Shown in pieces: positions 1-9,749 of a DNA stretch of 64,000 bases; within the stretch, counting starts at the first letter, position 1; every line of letters starts with the position of its first letter. Below the pieces are notes generated by a model, which worked only from the letters and a program-made list of their open reading frames with translations, made no database searches and was not told where the DNA came from. The position numbers were made by a program, and so were the translations under genes. Origin of the DNA: CALHRB01 sp964473465 (lineage in GTDB: Bacteria > Bacteroidota > Ignavibacteria > Kapaibacteriales > UBA2268); contig CAYYPE010000011.1 in the NCBI GenBank assembly GCA_964473465.1, positions 1 through 64,000 of the forward strand, in the 5' to 3' direction.

Positions 1-2
1 AA

Positions 3-1958
3 ATACTAATTGAACTTGATGCAGACAAAGCTGCTGGCAAAGACGAAGAGAAAAAAAACAATTTCAAGAAAGTCATAAAGGTAATATTTGATGATGCTGG
101 TCCAGAATGGATTCAAAGCATTGACATAATCGGAGATATAGCAGCAGCTGCACTGACAACTGCAAAAGCAATTTCGAAAACCGATTCAATTGATGTTTCA
201 ACGGGTGAAGTGAAAAAACTATCTTTTGCCGAAAGGCTTAAAAATGCTTTTAACCACAGTGCAGGAGCTTGGTTGGGGGCTATCCCAATGGTTGGCGGTT
301 TATTTGAGGCAATTTTTAAAACTTCCCAAAAATTAGCAGAAAATGAACATCAGACTTTTCTGAAAAGTCAGGAGGATTTTTTCTGGCTGGTTTCAAAAAA
401 ATTAAGAGATATGGCAAAAGAAAACCCCATTGTTATATTTCTTGATGATTTGCAGTGGGCTGATTTATCTTCTATCAACTTATTATTCTATCTTGCAAGA
501 AACATAAAGGATAGAACATACCCATTGCTCATCATCGGCTCATATCGTTATGAATGCCTGAAAGAAGGACGATTTAACCCCATAAAAGGAATAATAGAAC
601 AGCATCCTTTGCTCGAAAAAATAAACAACCTTATAAGGTATTCGGCACTCGAAGAAATTCAGCTAAGTTTGTTCAATAAAACTCAAATCAGAGACCTGAT
701 AAATGTAACCTTTCCCAGAAATGAATTTCCTGAAACCTTTGCATCGGACATATATAACCTTACAAAAGGGAATCCCCTTTTTGTTGATGAGACACTTAAA
801 AATTTACGTGAGAATTTTTTTATATATCAGGATAAAAATAAAGTTTTTAGGTTAAGAAATAAATTTACCATTAATGAAATTCCCAAAACTATAGCAGCAG
901 TTCTAAATGACAGATTTATGAGGCTGAACGAGGAAATGCAATTATTTTTGCAGGTTGCCTCTGTTCAGGGTGAAAGATTCTCTCTTGAGATTATATCGAG
1001 AATTCTTAGTGAAAATTTGGTAAAAGTAGAAAAAATCAATGCCAATCTTAGTGACATTCATAAAATGGTTCAAAAGTCTGATGTGATTGATGAGGACTTC
1101 AGAGAATATTATGAATTTTCGAACAATTTGCTTCAGAAATATATATATGAATCACTCAATCCTGATTTCAGGCTCTCACTCCATCGAAAAGTTGCAAATG
1201 CATATAAAGAATATCAGACAGAAGACGGACTTAAAAATTATGCCTTCCATCTTGGAGTTGCTTCAAGGATTTTTGACCAAAAAGGTCAAATTCTGGAAAA
1301 AGTTTTTAATATCAATAGCGATGATGTAAAAGAGATACTTGTTGCTTATAAAAAAATCTCAAACAATTATATTAAATCTTTCAGGTTAGAGGAAGCTAAT
1401 ATAATCTGTCATAACATAATTCTTCTGTCATCTTTAATTAACGATATAGAAACAGAGATTGAATATATAACCGTAATCGGAAAAGGGCTAAAACTCGCAG
1501 GAAAATGGAATGAAGCAGAAAAATATTACAAATCAGCTTACGAAAAATCAAAAAATCTTAGTAATGATGAACTATATCGCCGGGTAATCGAAAATTATGT
1601 AAGTTTTCTTGAATTGAAAGCCAGATCTTATGAGAAATCAAACAGAATCAATGAAGCAATAAATTCTTATATTACCGCTCTGCAAGTTTTGAAAAATATG
1701 CAATTCAGTATGATTGAACAAAGACTGACTAAACAACTTTTATGGCTTTATATGATTTCAGGAAAAACCAATAATATCAAGACATTAATTGATGAATCAT
1801 TATTTAAATCGAAGAATACCGAGTATTATGATGAATTTTACGGGCAACTTATTTCTCTTATAAGCAAGGGGATCGAATTCAATTCAAGTATTGGCGATGG
1901 AAGAAATAATAACAGATTAAATCAAATACTGACAACACTCCGAAATACTCCAACTTAA
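3..1958 (+). CDS. STAND/AAA_16-type ATPase with C-terminal helical (TPR-like) repeats, 5' end outside window
   Basis: The frame is open from the first bases of the window, so this is the last 651 residues of a longer protein; the GTG at 210 is internal. A Walker B segment (IVIFLDDLQWADLSS, about residue 145 of the visible part) has the LDDLQWAD form typical of AAA_16/MalT-like signal-transduction ATPases, and GNPLFVDE about 120 residues later fits the same family. The P-loop must lie upstream, so nucleotide binding is inferred. The C-terminal half is helical with TPR-like pairs (KLAGKWNEAEKYYKSAYEKS, then SNRINEAINSYITALQVL). Such proteins often carry an N-terminal cyclase, kinase or DNA-binding domain, which cannot be seen here. 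No partner is evident; leuS starts 83 bases downstream. Family call good, function unknown. Confidence 0.75.
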   Translation: MLIELDADKAAGKDEEKKNNFKKVIKVIFDDAGPEWIQSIDIIGDIAAAALTTAKAISKTDSIDVSTGEVKKLSFAERLKNAFNHSAGAWLGAIPMVGGLFEAIFKTSQKLAENEHQTFLKSQEDFFWLVSKKLRDMAKENPIVIFLDDLQWADLSSINLLFYLARNIKDRTYPLLIIGSYRYECLKEGRFNPIKGIIEQHPLLEKINNLIRYSALEEIQLSLFNKTQIRDLINVTFPRNEFPETFASDIYNLTKGNPLFVDETLKNLRENFFIYQDKNKVFRLRNKFTINEIPKTIAAVLNDRFMRLNEEMQLFLQVASVQGERFSLEIISRILSENLVKVEKINANLSDIHKMVQKSDVIDEDFREYYEFSNNLLQKYIYESLNPDFRLSLHRKVANAYKEYQTEDGLKNYAFHLGVASRIFDQKGQILEKVFNINSDDVKEILVAYKKISNNYIKSFRLEEANIICHNIILLSSLINDIETEIEYITVIGKGLKLAGKWNEAEKYYKSAYEKSKNLSNDELYRRVIENYVSFLELKARSYEKSNRINEAINSYITALQVLKNMQFSMIEQRLTKQLLWLYMISGKTNNIKTLIDESLFKSKNTEYYDEFYGQLISLISKGIEFNSSIGDGRNNNRLNQILTTLRNTPT

Positions 1959-2041
1959 TTATCACTGCAATCTTACTAATTAATAATAAATTAGCTTTTT
2001 TTTCGTAAAACCTTTGTTTAAAAATAATTGTTAACAGGAAA

Positions 2042-4591
2042 ATGGCTGATTATCCTTTTAGAGAAATTGAACCAAAATGGCAACGTTATTGGGAAGAAAA
2101 CCAAATTTATAAAACCAGTGATAACTTTGATAAACCAAAATTCTATGTTCTTGATATGTTCCCCTATCCAAGCGGAGTTGGATTGCATATTGGCCATCCC
2201 GAAGGATATACAGCCACTGATATTGTTTCCAGATATAAAAGAATGAAGGGATACAACGTCCTTCATCCAATGGGTTTCGACGCTTTTGGGCTGCCCACCG
2301 AAAGATATTCTATGAAAACAGGTATTCATCCAAATGAGGCAACAAGAAAAAACATTGAGGTTTTCAAAAAGCAACTTAAAATGCTTGGGCTTGATTATGA
2401 CTGGAGTAGGGAAATCAACACAACCGACCCGGATTATTATAAATGGACTCAATGGATGTTCTTGCTGATATATAATTCATGGTATGATGAAAAATTAAAT
2501 AAAGCAAGACCTGTTTCAGAACTTCCAATTCCTGATTATATCAACGATGAAAAGGAAAAGACTGAATATATTGATAATCAACGGCTTGCCTATATAGCGA
2601 TGATTCCTGTCAACTGGTGTGAGGAACTCGGAACTGTTCTTGCGAACGAAGAGGTTGATGAATGGAGGGAAAAAGGTTATACTGTTGAACGAAGACCTAT
2701 GAGGCAATGGATGATAAGAATTACAAAATATGCCAACCGTTTGCTGGATGACCTTGTTCAGGTTGACTGGCCTTCTTCAACACTTGAAATGCAAAAGAAC
2801 TGGATTGGAAAAAGTTTTGGTGCCGAAATTAATTTCCAGATTGATGGTTCAGAGAAGTCAATTAAGGTTTTTACAACCAGACCAGACACTATTTTCGGGG
2901 CTACTTATATGGTTCTTGCCCCTGAACACCCTTTAGTCAAGGAAATTACAACACCAGACAACAGAGAAACAGTTGATGAATATATTAAGTTGACATCAAT
3001 TAAAACTGATCTGGAAAGAACTGAGTTAAGCAAAGAAAAGACTGGTGTTTTTACTGGTGGATTTGCAATCAATCCAGCCACCAAGAACAAAATACCCATT
3101 TGGATAGCTGATTATGTTCTCACTGGTTATGGCACAGGTGCGATCATGGCTGTTCCGGGGCACGACGATAGAGATTTCGAATTTGCTAAAAAGTATAATC
3201 TACCTATCATCGAAGTTGTTTCACCATATGGTCAGCCAACCGGTGAGTTACCCGCAGCATTTGTTGAAGATGGAATAAACGTTAATTCCGCCAATGATGA
3301 AGTATCCCTAAATGGACTCAGCACCAAGGAAGCATTCAATAAAATTATAGGATGGCTCGAAGAGAAAGGAATAGGGAATTACAAAATTCAATTTAAGCTT
3401 AGGGATTGGCTGTTTTCCAGACAAAGATACTGGGGCGAACCAATTCCAATAATTTTCTTTGAAGATGGAACAAGAAGATCACTCGAACTTGACGAATTAC
3501 CATTGAAACTGCCTGATGTTCAGGATTTTGAACCAGCAGGAACAGGCGAATCTCCTCTTGCTAAAATTGAAAGTTGGATTAAATTCTATGACAAAAAAAC
3601 GGGCAAATGGGGGAGATTTGAAACCAATACTATGCCGCAGTGGGCTGGTTCATGCTGGTATTATTTAAGATATATTGACCCGAATAATAATGAGATATTC
3701 TGCGATCCGACTAAAGAAAAATATTGGATGTCCCCAAGCGGAGTGGATTTATATGTCGGTGGTGCTGAGCATGCTGTTCTTCATCTTCTTTATGCAAGGT
3801 TCTGGCATAAAGTTCTTTTTGATTATGGCTTTGTTTCAACGCTCGAGCCTTTTAAAAAGCTTTTTCATCAGGGTTTAATACTCGGAGAAGATGGCAGAAA
3901 AATGTCGAAGTCTCTGGGAAATGTTAAAAATCCAGATGAGGTTGTCCGAGATTTCGGTGCAGACTCTCTCAGACTATTCGAGATGTTTCTTGGTCCTCTT
4001 CAGGATTCAAAGCCTTGGTCTGAAAAGGGCATCGAAGGTGTTTTTAGATTTCTAAATCGTGTCTGGAGAATGATTGTTAACGAAAAAGGTCAGCTGTCTC
4101 CTGCAATTCAAGATATCGAGCCGACGCCTGAACAAGCCTACGTTCTAAATTATACGATTAAGAAAATTGCTGACGATATCGAAAATCTGCACTTCAACAC
4201 ATCAATTTCGCAGATGATGATATTTGTAAATGAATTTACAAAGTCTGAGGTAAGACCTCGAATAGCAATGGAAAAATTTGTTATAGTTCTTTCGCTATTT
4301 GCCCCGCATATAGGAGAAGAATTATGGAGAATTCTCGGTCATTCGGATTCAGTTACTAAGCAAAGCTACCCTGAATATGATGAAAGTAAAATTGTTCTCA
4401 ATCAAATCGAATTTGTCTTTCAGGTTAATAGCAAGATTCGAAGCAAGATTATGTTGAACTCTGGTATGTCTCAGGAGGAAATCGAAAAGATTGCACTCAA
4501 GGACAATAATGTTCTTAAACACATTAATAACCAAGCAATAAAGAAAGTAGTTTTCGTTAAGAATAAATTGATTAACTTTATTGTGGGTTAA
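2042..4591 (+). CDS. leuS: leucine--tRNA ligase
   Basis: Cytoplasmic class Ia aminoacyl-tRNA synthetase that charges tRNA-Leu. The 849 residues match the usual bacterial length of about 860. Visible motifs: the HIGH-type motif in [16 protein letters not shown] (about residue 40), the CP1 editing domain with [12 protein letters not shown] and [18 protein letters not shown] (about residues 255-385), the WYYLRYIDP and [18 protein letters not shown] blocks, and KMSKS in [10 protein letters not shown] near residue 620, followed by the anticodon-binding helical domain. The start is the ATG just after an AGGA-type ribosome site; the next codons [14 protein letters not shown] are the standard LeuRS N-terminus. 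It converges with tnaA, the stops being 9 bases apart. Confidence 0.98.
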   Translation: MADYPFREIEPKWQRYWEENQIYKTSDNFDKPKFYVLDMFPYPSGVGLHIGHPEGYTATDIVSRYKRMKGYNVLHPMGFDAFGLPTERYSMKTGIHPNEATRKNIEVFKKQLKMLGLDYDWSREINTTDPDYYKWTQWMFLLIYNSWYDEKLNKARPVSELPIPDYINDEKEKTEYIDNQRLAYIAMIPVNWCEELGTVLANEEVDEWREKGYTVERRPMRQWMIRITKYANRLLDDLVQVDWPSSTLEMQKNWIGKSFGAEINFQIDGSEKSIKVFTTRPDTIFGATYMVLAPEHPLVKEITTPDNRETVDEYIKLTSIKTDLERTELSKEKTGVFTGGFAINPATKNKIPIWIADYVLTGYGTGAIMAVPGHDDRDFEFAKKYNLPIIEVVSPYGQPTGELPAAFVEDGINVNSANDEVSLNGLSTKEAFNKIIGWLEEKGIGNYKIQFKLRDWLFSRQRYWGEPIPIIFFEDGTRRSLELDELPLKLPDVQDFEPAGTGESPLAKIESWIKFYDKKTGKWGRFETNTMPQWAGSCWYYLRYIDPNNNEIFCDPTKEKYWMSPSGVDLYVGGAEHAVLHLLYARFWHKVLFDYGFVSTLEPFKKLFHQGLILGEDGRKMSKSLGNVKNPDEVVRDFGADSLRLFEMFLGPLQDSKPWSEKGIEGVFRFLNRVWRMIVNEKGQLSPAIQDIEPTPEQAYVLNYTIKKIADDIENLHFNTSISQMMIFVNEFTKSEVRPRIAMEKFVIVLSLFAPHIGEELWRILGHSDSVTKQSYPEYDESKIVLNQIEFVFQVNSKIRSKIMLNSGMSQEEIEKIALKDNNVLKHINNQAIKKVVFVKNKLINFIVG

Positions 4592-4600
4592 TTTTTAGCA

Positions 4601-5971
4601 TTATACATACTCAAATTTAGCTGTAAAATGCCTTAATAAAGGAGCTTCGTAAGTTAATCTCATGCCTCTTAATTTGTCTCTATTCTGATAGACCTCAATC
4701 ACAGCTTCGGCAACGTAGTCAATATGACTCTTTGTGTAAACCCTACGAGGTATTGCAAGTCGGACAAGTTCCATAGTAGCAGGAATAAAGTTGCCAGACT
4801 CATCAGTTTTTCCGAACATAACAGAGCCAATTTCAACAACTCTGATGCCACCAACCCGATAAATTTCGCAGGCTATGCTTTGTCCCGGAAATTGATGTCG
4901 CGGAATATGAGGAGCAAAACGTGCTCCATCCAAATAAACTGCATGCCCACCGGTAGGCACTAATATTGGAACTCCAGCACTGAGCAATAAATCACCAAGG
5001 TATTTGACCTGACCAACTCTATAAGCCAGATAATTATAGTTCAAAACTTCTCTGAATCCAATGGCTAAAGCTTCGAGGTCTCTTCTTGCAAGCCCACCAT
5101 AGGTTGGAAATCCCTCCGTTACAATAAGATTGACTTTTAATAGTTCAGCCAGTGCATCATCATTAGTTCCGATAAAACCACCGGTATTAGCTAAGCCATC
5201 TTTTTTTGCACTCATTGTGCATCCATCTGCATAAGAAAACATTTCCTGTGCAATTTCCTGAATAGTTTTATCCTGATATCCCTCTTCTCTCATTTTTATA
5301 AAGTAAGCATTTTCAGCAAAACGACAGCAATCAAGGAACAGAGGAATACCATATTCGTTAAGTAATTTTTTTGTCTCACGGATGTTTTCCATTGAAACTG
5401 GTTGCCCTCCACCAGTATTATTCGTAACGGTAATAAAACAAAGGGGTATATTTTCTTTGCCATAAGTTTCAATAAGGTTTCTTAAAGCGGGTATATTCAT
5501 ATTTCCCTTGAAATCACCCGGTATTTCGGGTTTTGTTCCAATTTCAGTTGGTAGATCAATAGCAGTAGCCCCTGAGAATTCAACATTACCTCTTGTTGTA
5601 TCAAAATGAGTGTTGTTGGGAATTATGCAACCGGGTTTGCTAATGACAGAAAATAAAATTCTTTCGGCTGCCCTGCCCTGATGTGTTGGTATAATGTGCT
5701 TGAAGCCAGTAATTTCTCTCAATATGCTTTCGAATTTAAAAAAACTTCTCGAGCCGGCATAGGCTTCATCCCCGTCGAGCATGTGAGCCCATTGCTTTGA
5801 ACTCATTGCAGTTGTTCCGCTGTCTGTTAGCAAATCAATAGTAACGGTATCGGATTTTAAGTAAAATGTGTTATAAAAAGCTTCCTTAATGTAAATATCA
5901 CGTTCTTCTCTTGTTGTAATGGGAATTTCTTCAACTGTTTTGATTTTAAATGGTTCAATTGATGTTTTCAT
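4601..5971 (-). CDS. tnaA: tryptophanase (tryptophan indole-lyase)
   Basis: PLP-dependent beta-eliminating lyase that splits L-tryptophan to indole, pyruvate and ammonia. The fold-type I lyase is clear (LLTDSGT, DEAYAGSRSF, THQGRAAE, SYADGCTMSAKKD with Schiff-base lysine K257). Tyrosine phenol-lyase is the close alternative and has the same length, 456 residues, but the positions that separate the two are tryptophanase-like: D124 (threonine in tyrosine phenol-lyase), I381 (arginine there) and H448 (phenylalanine there). The 100-base gap upstream has no obvious TnaC-like leader peptide. The SLC13-type transporter ends 100 bases upstream on the same strand, so co-transcription is possible but not shown. 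Confidence 0.93.
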   Translation of the reverse strand: MKTSIEPFKIKTVEEIPITTREERDIYIKEAFYNTFYLKSDTVTIDLLTDSGTTAMSSKQWAHMLDGDEAYAGSRSFFKFESILREITGFKHIIPTHQGRAAERILFSVISKPGCIIPNNTHFDTTRGNVEFSGATAIDLPTEIGTKPEIPGDFKGNMNIPALRNLIETYGKENIPLCFITVTNNTGGGQPVSMENIRETKKLLNEYGIPLFLDCCRFAENAYFIKMREEGYQDKTIQEIAQEMFSYADGCTMSAKKDGLANTGGFIGTNDDALAELLKVNLIVTEGFPTYGGLARRDLEALAIGFREVLNYNYLAYRVGQVKYLGDLLLSAGVPILVPTGGHAVYLDGARFAPHIPRHQFPGQSIACEIYRVGGIRVVEIGSVMFGKTDESGNFIPATMELVRLAIPRRVYTKSHIDYVAEAVIEVYQNRDKLRGMRLTYEAPLLRHFTAKFEYV

Positions 5972-6071
5972 ATTTTCTTAAATAATTCAATTTTGTAAAA
6001 ACGAAAAAAACAATTTAATTAATCGTAATTAAATCCCGAAAGTATAAATAAATTGCTTTATAGAAAAAGCT

Positions 6072-7592
6072 TTATTTTCCCCAATCCGGAAAAATTATTG
6101 GGACGAAATTAAAAACCTTACTACCCAAAAAATACATGATTAATGATACAATGATAATTCCAATTAAATTTAGCAAAATGCCGGCTTTCATCATTTCATT
6201 AATGGTTACTTTTCCTGAACTGAAAATTATTGCATTTGGTGGTGTTGCCACTGGAAGCATAAATGCGAAAGATGCTGAAATAGTAGCTGGAATCATCAGC
6301 AGGAGGGGATTAATTTCCAATGAAACTGAAAGTGCTGCAATAATTGGCAATAATGTTTGGGCTGTTGCAGTGTTTGAAGTCAGTTCTGTTAAAAAAGTTA
6401 AAATTGTGCAGATAATTACTATCATAATAAAAGGATGAATTGTTCCAATGACGGATAGCTGTTCTCCTACAACTTTTGATAATCCGGTTTGTTGAAAACC
6501 CTCAGCAAGTGCAAAACCTCCACCAAATAGCAATACAATATCCCATGGAATTTTTTTAAAGAGGGTATTATCAAGAATTGTTCTATTTGGCTTTGATTTT
6601 GATGGTATTACAAATAAAAGTAGCACCATAAATATTACTACTGTTCCATCATCTATCCATTTATCAACTCCAAGAAAATTCGACCAACCCGGAATAACAG
6701 CAAAACCCAGATTTAGTTCTTGCCTGAATATCCAAAGGAATCCAGTGATTAATAAAATAATAAGTAAAACTTTTTCCTCGAAAATAGCTTTTCCCAGCTT
6801 TTTATATTCATCTTTAACAAAATTTTTATCAATTTGAATATTATGTTCTTTTTTAATGAAAAGCCTTGTTAAAATAAACCATGATGCGGTTAACATACTC
6901 AAAGAAATAGTCAAACCAATAGGGAGCCAATTGCTGAAGGTAATCTGAGGACCGTTAGGAAAGTTCATCTGGAAAATTCTTTGAAAAATCAGGTTTGGTG
7001 CAGTTCCAACTAAAGTTCCAACTCCGCCGATTGAACATGAATAACCTATCCCAAGCATAAGTGCCACGCTGAAACCTTTGACCAAATCCTTGTCATACTT
7101 TTCTTCAAGTTGAAGAATTATTGCATAACCAATTGGGAACATCATCACAGCCGTAGCTGTATTGTTGATAAACATAGATACCAATGCCGAAGCAAGCATA
7201 AAGCCAAATATAAGAGCTTTTTGACCACCACCTATAATTTTTATTATTTGTAGGGAGATTCTTTTATGTAGTCCCCAACTTTCTATAGCTACAGCTATTA
7301 TGATACCTCCAAGAAAGAGAATAATTGTGCTATTAAAATATTGATTTGCAACCATTTTAGCATCTATTATTTGAAGATATGGGAAAAGAATAATAGGAAG
7401 TAAAGCTGTAACAGCCAAAGGAACTGCTTCTGTCATCCACCATACAGCCATTAGGAGTGCAACTGCAGCCATCTTTGAAGCGGAAATATTTTCAGGTATT
7501 AAATTGAAATTGATAAAAATCAAAAATAAAACAATACCGGACAGAAGCCCTATATTTTGCAAATTAGTTCTTGGACTTTTTTTATCACTCAT
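6072..7592 (-). CDS. SLC13/DASS-family sodium:dicarboxylate (divalent anion) symporter
   Basis: Inner-membrane secondary transporter, 506 residues with about 11-12 hydrophobic segments. The two family hairpin signatures are present: NNTATAVMMFPIGYA (about residue 143) and SNTATAQTLLPIIAAL (about residue 405), the SNT-type motifs that coordinate sodium and the carboxylate substrate in VcINDY-like proteins. GGVGTLVGTAPNLIF and ATPPNAIIFSSG are further family blocks. The substrate is likely C4-dicarboxylates (succinate, malate, fumarate), but sulfate or citrate cannot be excluded from sequence. The ATG start gives a charged 13-residue cytoplasmic tail before the first membrane segment. Confidence 0.92.
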   Translation of the reverse strand: MSDKKSPRTNLQNIGLLSGIVLFLIFINFNLIPENISASKMAAVALLMAVWWMTEAVPLAVTALLPIILFPYLQIIDAKMVANQYFNSTIILFLGGIIIAVAIESWGLHKRISLQIIKIIGGGQKALIFGFMLASALVSMFINNTATAVMMFPIGYAIILQLEEKYDKDLVKGFSVALMLGIGYSCSIGGVGTLVGTAPNLIFQRIFQMNFPNGPQITFSNWLPIGLTISLSMLTASWFILTRLFIKKEHNIQIDKNFVKDEYKKLGKAIFEEKVLLIILLITGFLWIFRQELNLGFAVIPGWSNFLGVDKWIDDGTVVIFMVLLLFVIPSKSKPNRTILDNTLFKKIPWDIVLLFGGGFALAEGFQQTGLSKVVGEQLSVIGTIHPFIMIVIICTILTFLTELTSNTATAQTLLPIIAALSVSLEINPLLLMIPATISASFAFMLPVATPPNAIIFSSGKVTINEMMKAGILLNLIGIIIVSLIMYFLGSKVFNFVPIIFPDWGK

Positions 7593-7676
7593 TTATTACA
7601 GGTTTCATTATAAAAATTTAAAAAAGAATATTTTAAACTAACAAAATAATTAATACTGTTTAAATTCCTTTTCAAT

Positions 7677-7922
7677 TTAATATTTGAGGAATTTATGTTC
7701 AACAAGTAATTGACCCTTCCATAGTAAGTCAATATATCCATTTTGTCTGTAACCCTTTGTAACTTTTACTTCGAAAGAAGCTACTCTCCGTCTGTTTAAG
7801 CCGAAAACCTGAAAAAAATCATCCCAGAAAGTTTTTGCTTCAGCTTCTTCGGAAGTCTCTTTCTCCCATTCTTTTACGAATTCTGCTGCACGAGCCTTTA
7901 TTTCATTCCAACTAAGTGACAT
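7677..7922 (-). pseudogene. remnant of an MmeI-family (type IIL) restriction-modification protein: nuclease N-terminus only
   Basis: The 81 residues from MSLSWNEIKARAAEF match the start of MmeI-like fused endonuclease-methyltransferases, normally 900 or more residues. The visible part spans the PD-(D/E)XK nuclease: a catalytic Asp in YIDLLW, nine residues, then EHK, the D-X9-E-X-K spacing of MmeI. The frame stops four residues after the catalytic lysine, and no methyltransferase motifs follow in the 84 bases before the symporter gene. The upstream ATG at 7943 would add seven hydrophobic residues, but the MSLSW start fits the family. I read it as the degraded 5' end of a lost gene; a short expressed stand-alone protein is less likely. 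Confidence 0.65.
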
Positions 7923-8043
7923 AAACAAAAATGTTATTAACAACTGAGTTAATATAAAATTTCATAATAACTTTTTTTCAACAATTTAATAATTTCCTAA
8001 TTGAAATTATATTAAATTTATTTTTATTTCTTTATCAAATAAA

Positions 8044-8074
8044 ATTGAGATTCCTTGAAAAATCAATAATTTTG
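8044..8074 (+). promoter_or_regulatory. Bacteroidota-type promoter candidate for the aldehyde dehydrogenase gene
   Basis: ATTG at 8044-8047, 19 bases, then TAATTTTG at 8067-8074 fits the consensus TTTG-N19-21-TAnnTTTG with one mismatch in the upstream element. It lies 38 bases before the chosen ATG. Sequence match only. Confidence 0.45.
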
Positions 8075-8111
8075 TAATGTTTATCAATTGTTTTATTCTT
8101 ATAGAGGATTT

Positions 8112-9593
8112 ATGGAAAAATTCAAAAATTATATTAATGGTCAATGGCTTGAGCCAATTTCACAAAAGTATTACCAAAATATAAACCCAGCAAATATTGA
8201 AGATATTATTGGAGAATTTCCGGAGTCGGGCCTTGAAGATGTGAATCTGGCAGTTCAGGGAGCAAAAGAAGCTTTCAAAAAATGGAGGCTTGTGCCGGCT
8301 CCCAAAAGAGGAGATATACTGAGAAAAGTTGGTGATATTTTTACAAGACGAAAAAATGAGCTTGCAAGAATTATGACAAGAGAGATGGGAAAGCCTGTTT
8401 TCGAAACCAGCGGGGATATTCAGGAAGCAATTGATACAGCTTATTATGCTGCTTCAGAAACAAGGAGACTCTTCGGTTACAATGCTCCAAGCGAGATGAT
8501 GAATAAAATGAATATGTCTTTTCGTGTTCCTGTTGGTGTTTGCGGTGTAATAACAGCTTTTAATTTTCCTATTGCTGTTCCATCCTGGAAAATTCTACCA
8601 GCTATTGCAGCCGGTAATACTGTGGTTTATAAACCTTCAAAAGATGTGCCTCATTCAGGATTTATTTTTGCAGAGATAATGGAAGAAGCGGGAATCCCAC
8701 CCGGTGTTTTCAATGTTGTTTTTGGAAAAGGGTATATGGGCAATATGATAGTTGAGCATCCTGATGTTAACTTGATTGGATTTACCGGCTCAACTACCAT
8801 TGGCTGTCAGATTGGAGAAATATGCGGCAGGTTAAACAAAAAAGTATCTCTCGAAATGGGAGGTAAAAATCCGCAAATTGTTATGGCAGATGCAAATCTT
8901 GAGCTTGCACTCGAAGGAGTTCTCTGGGGAGCATTCGGAACGACCGGACAGAGATGCACTGCAACTTCCAGACTTATTATTCACAAGGATATTTATAATA
9001 ATTTTATTGATATGTTGGTTGAGAGAGCTTCGAAATTACGTCTTGGTAATGGATTAAACCCAGAAACTCAGGTTGGTCCGGTAATCCATAAACAACAGAT
9101 TGATACTTGCGAGGAATATGTTAAGATTGGACTTGAGGAAGGGGCAAAATTAGTTTTAGGAGGAAAGAGAGCCACTGAAGGTGAACTTGCAAAGGGTTAT
9201 TTCTTCGAGCCAACAATATTTGTTGATGTTACAAGGAATATGCGTCTGTTCAAAGAGGAAATTTTCGGACCCATTCTATCAATCACAAAAGCTGAATCAT
9301 TCGAGGATGCCATAGAAATAGCAAATGATTGTGAATTTGGACTTTCCTCCTCGATTTATACAACAAATGTAAATTACGCTTTTAATGCTATCAGAGATAT
9401 TGAAGCCGGAATCACATACATTAATGCCCCAACAATCGGAGCCGAAGCACATATGCCTTTTGGCGGTGTGAAAGGAACAGGTAACGGTCACAGGGAGGGT
9501 GGCTGGACGGTGTTTGATATATTTACAGAGTGGAAAACGGTTTATGTGGATTTCTCTGACAGGCTGCAAAGAGCTCAGATAGACAATTATTAA
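8112..9593 (+). CDS. NAD(P)-dependent aldehyde dehydrogenase
   Basis: Cytosolic ALDH-superfamily enzyme oxidising an aldehyde to a carboxylic acid. All hallmarks are present: the oxyanion-hole region GVITAFNFP, cofactor-binding YKPSKDVP and GFTGSTTIG, catalytic Glu in LEMGGKNPQ, catalytic Cys in GTTGQRCTATSR, and EEIFGPILSI. I chose the ATG at 8112 (493 aa) over the one at 8088 because AGAGGA lies six bases upstream and MEKFKNYINGQW is a normal ALDH N-terminus. The C-terminus (FGGVKGTGNGHREGG and a short tail) resembles semialdehyde dehydrogenases of the aminoadipic or ketoglutaric semialdehyde type, but the substrate cannot be assigned. A good Bacteroidota-type promoter sits just upstream. 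Confidence 0.93.
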   Translation: MEKFKNYINGQWLEPISQKYYQNINPANIEDIIGEFPESGLEDVNLAVQGAKEAFKKWRLVPAPKRGDILRKVGDIFTRRKNELARIMTREMGKPVFETSGDIQEAIDTAYYAASETRRLFGYNAPSEMMNKMNMSFRVPVGVCGVITAFNFPIAVPSWKILPAIAAGNTVVYKPSKDVPHSGFIFAEIMEEAGIPPGVFNVVFGKGYMGNMIVEHPDVNLIGFTGSTTIGCQIGEICGRLNKKVSLEMGGKNPQIVMADANLELALEGVLWGAFGTTGQRCTATSRLIIHKDIYNNFIDMLVERASKLRLGNGLNPETQVGPVIHKQQIDTCEEYVKIGLEEGAKLVLGGKRATEGELAKGYFFEPTIFVDVTRNMRLFKEEIFGPILSITKAESFEDAIEIANDCEFGLSSSIYTTNVNYAFNAIRDIEAGITYINAPTIGAEAHMPFGGVKGTGNGHREGGWTVFDIFTEWKTVYVDFSDRLQRAQIDNY

Positions 9594-9749
9594 ATACATA
9601 AACATTTACACTTGAAATGCAAATTATACTGTATTTTTTAGGTTTAGTTAAAATATTTTAATTATTCCTTTGTCAATTCTTATGTTAATGCAAATTAATC
9701 ATTCAAAACAAATATTTTTTAATTTAATTTCAAAGCTTGGAGCTAATTG

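Noticed and set aside
2018..2452. 144-residue reverse frame over the leuS start
   Set aside because: Antisense shadow of a certain gene; no plausible protein features.
4601..5971. Tyrosine phenol-lyase as the identity of this gene
   Set aside because: Three specificity positions (124, 381, 448) match tryptophanase.
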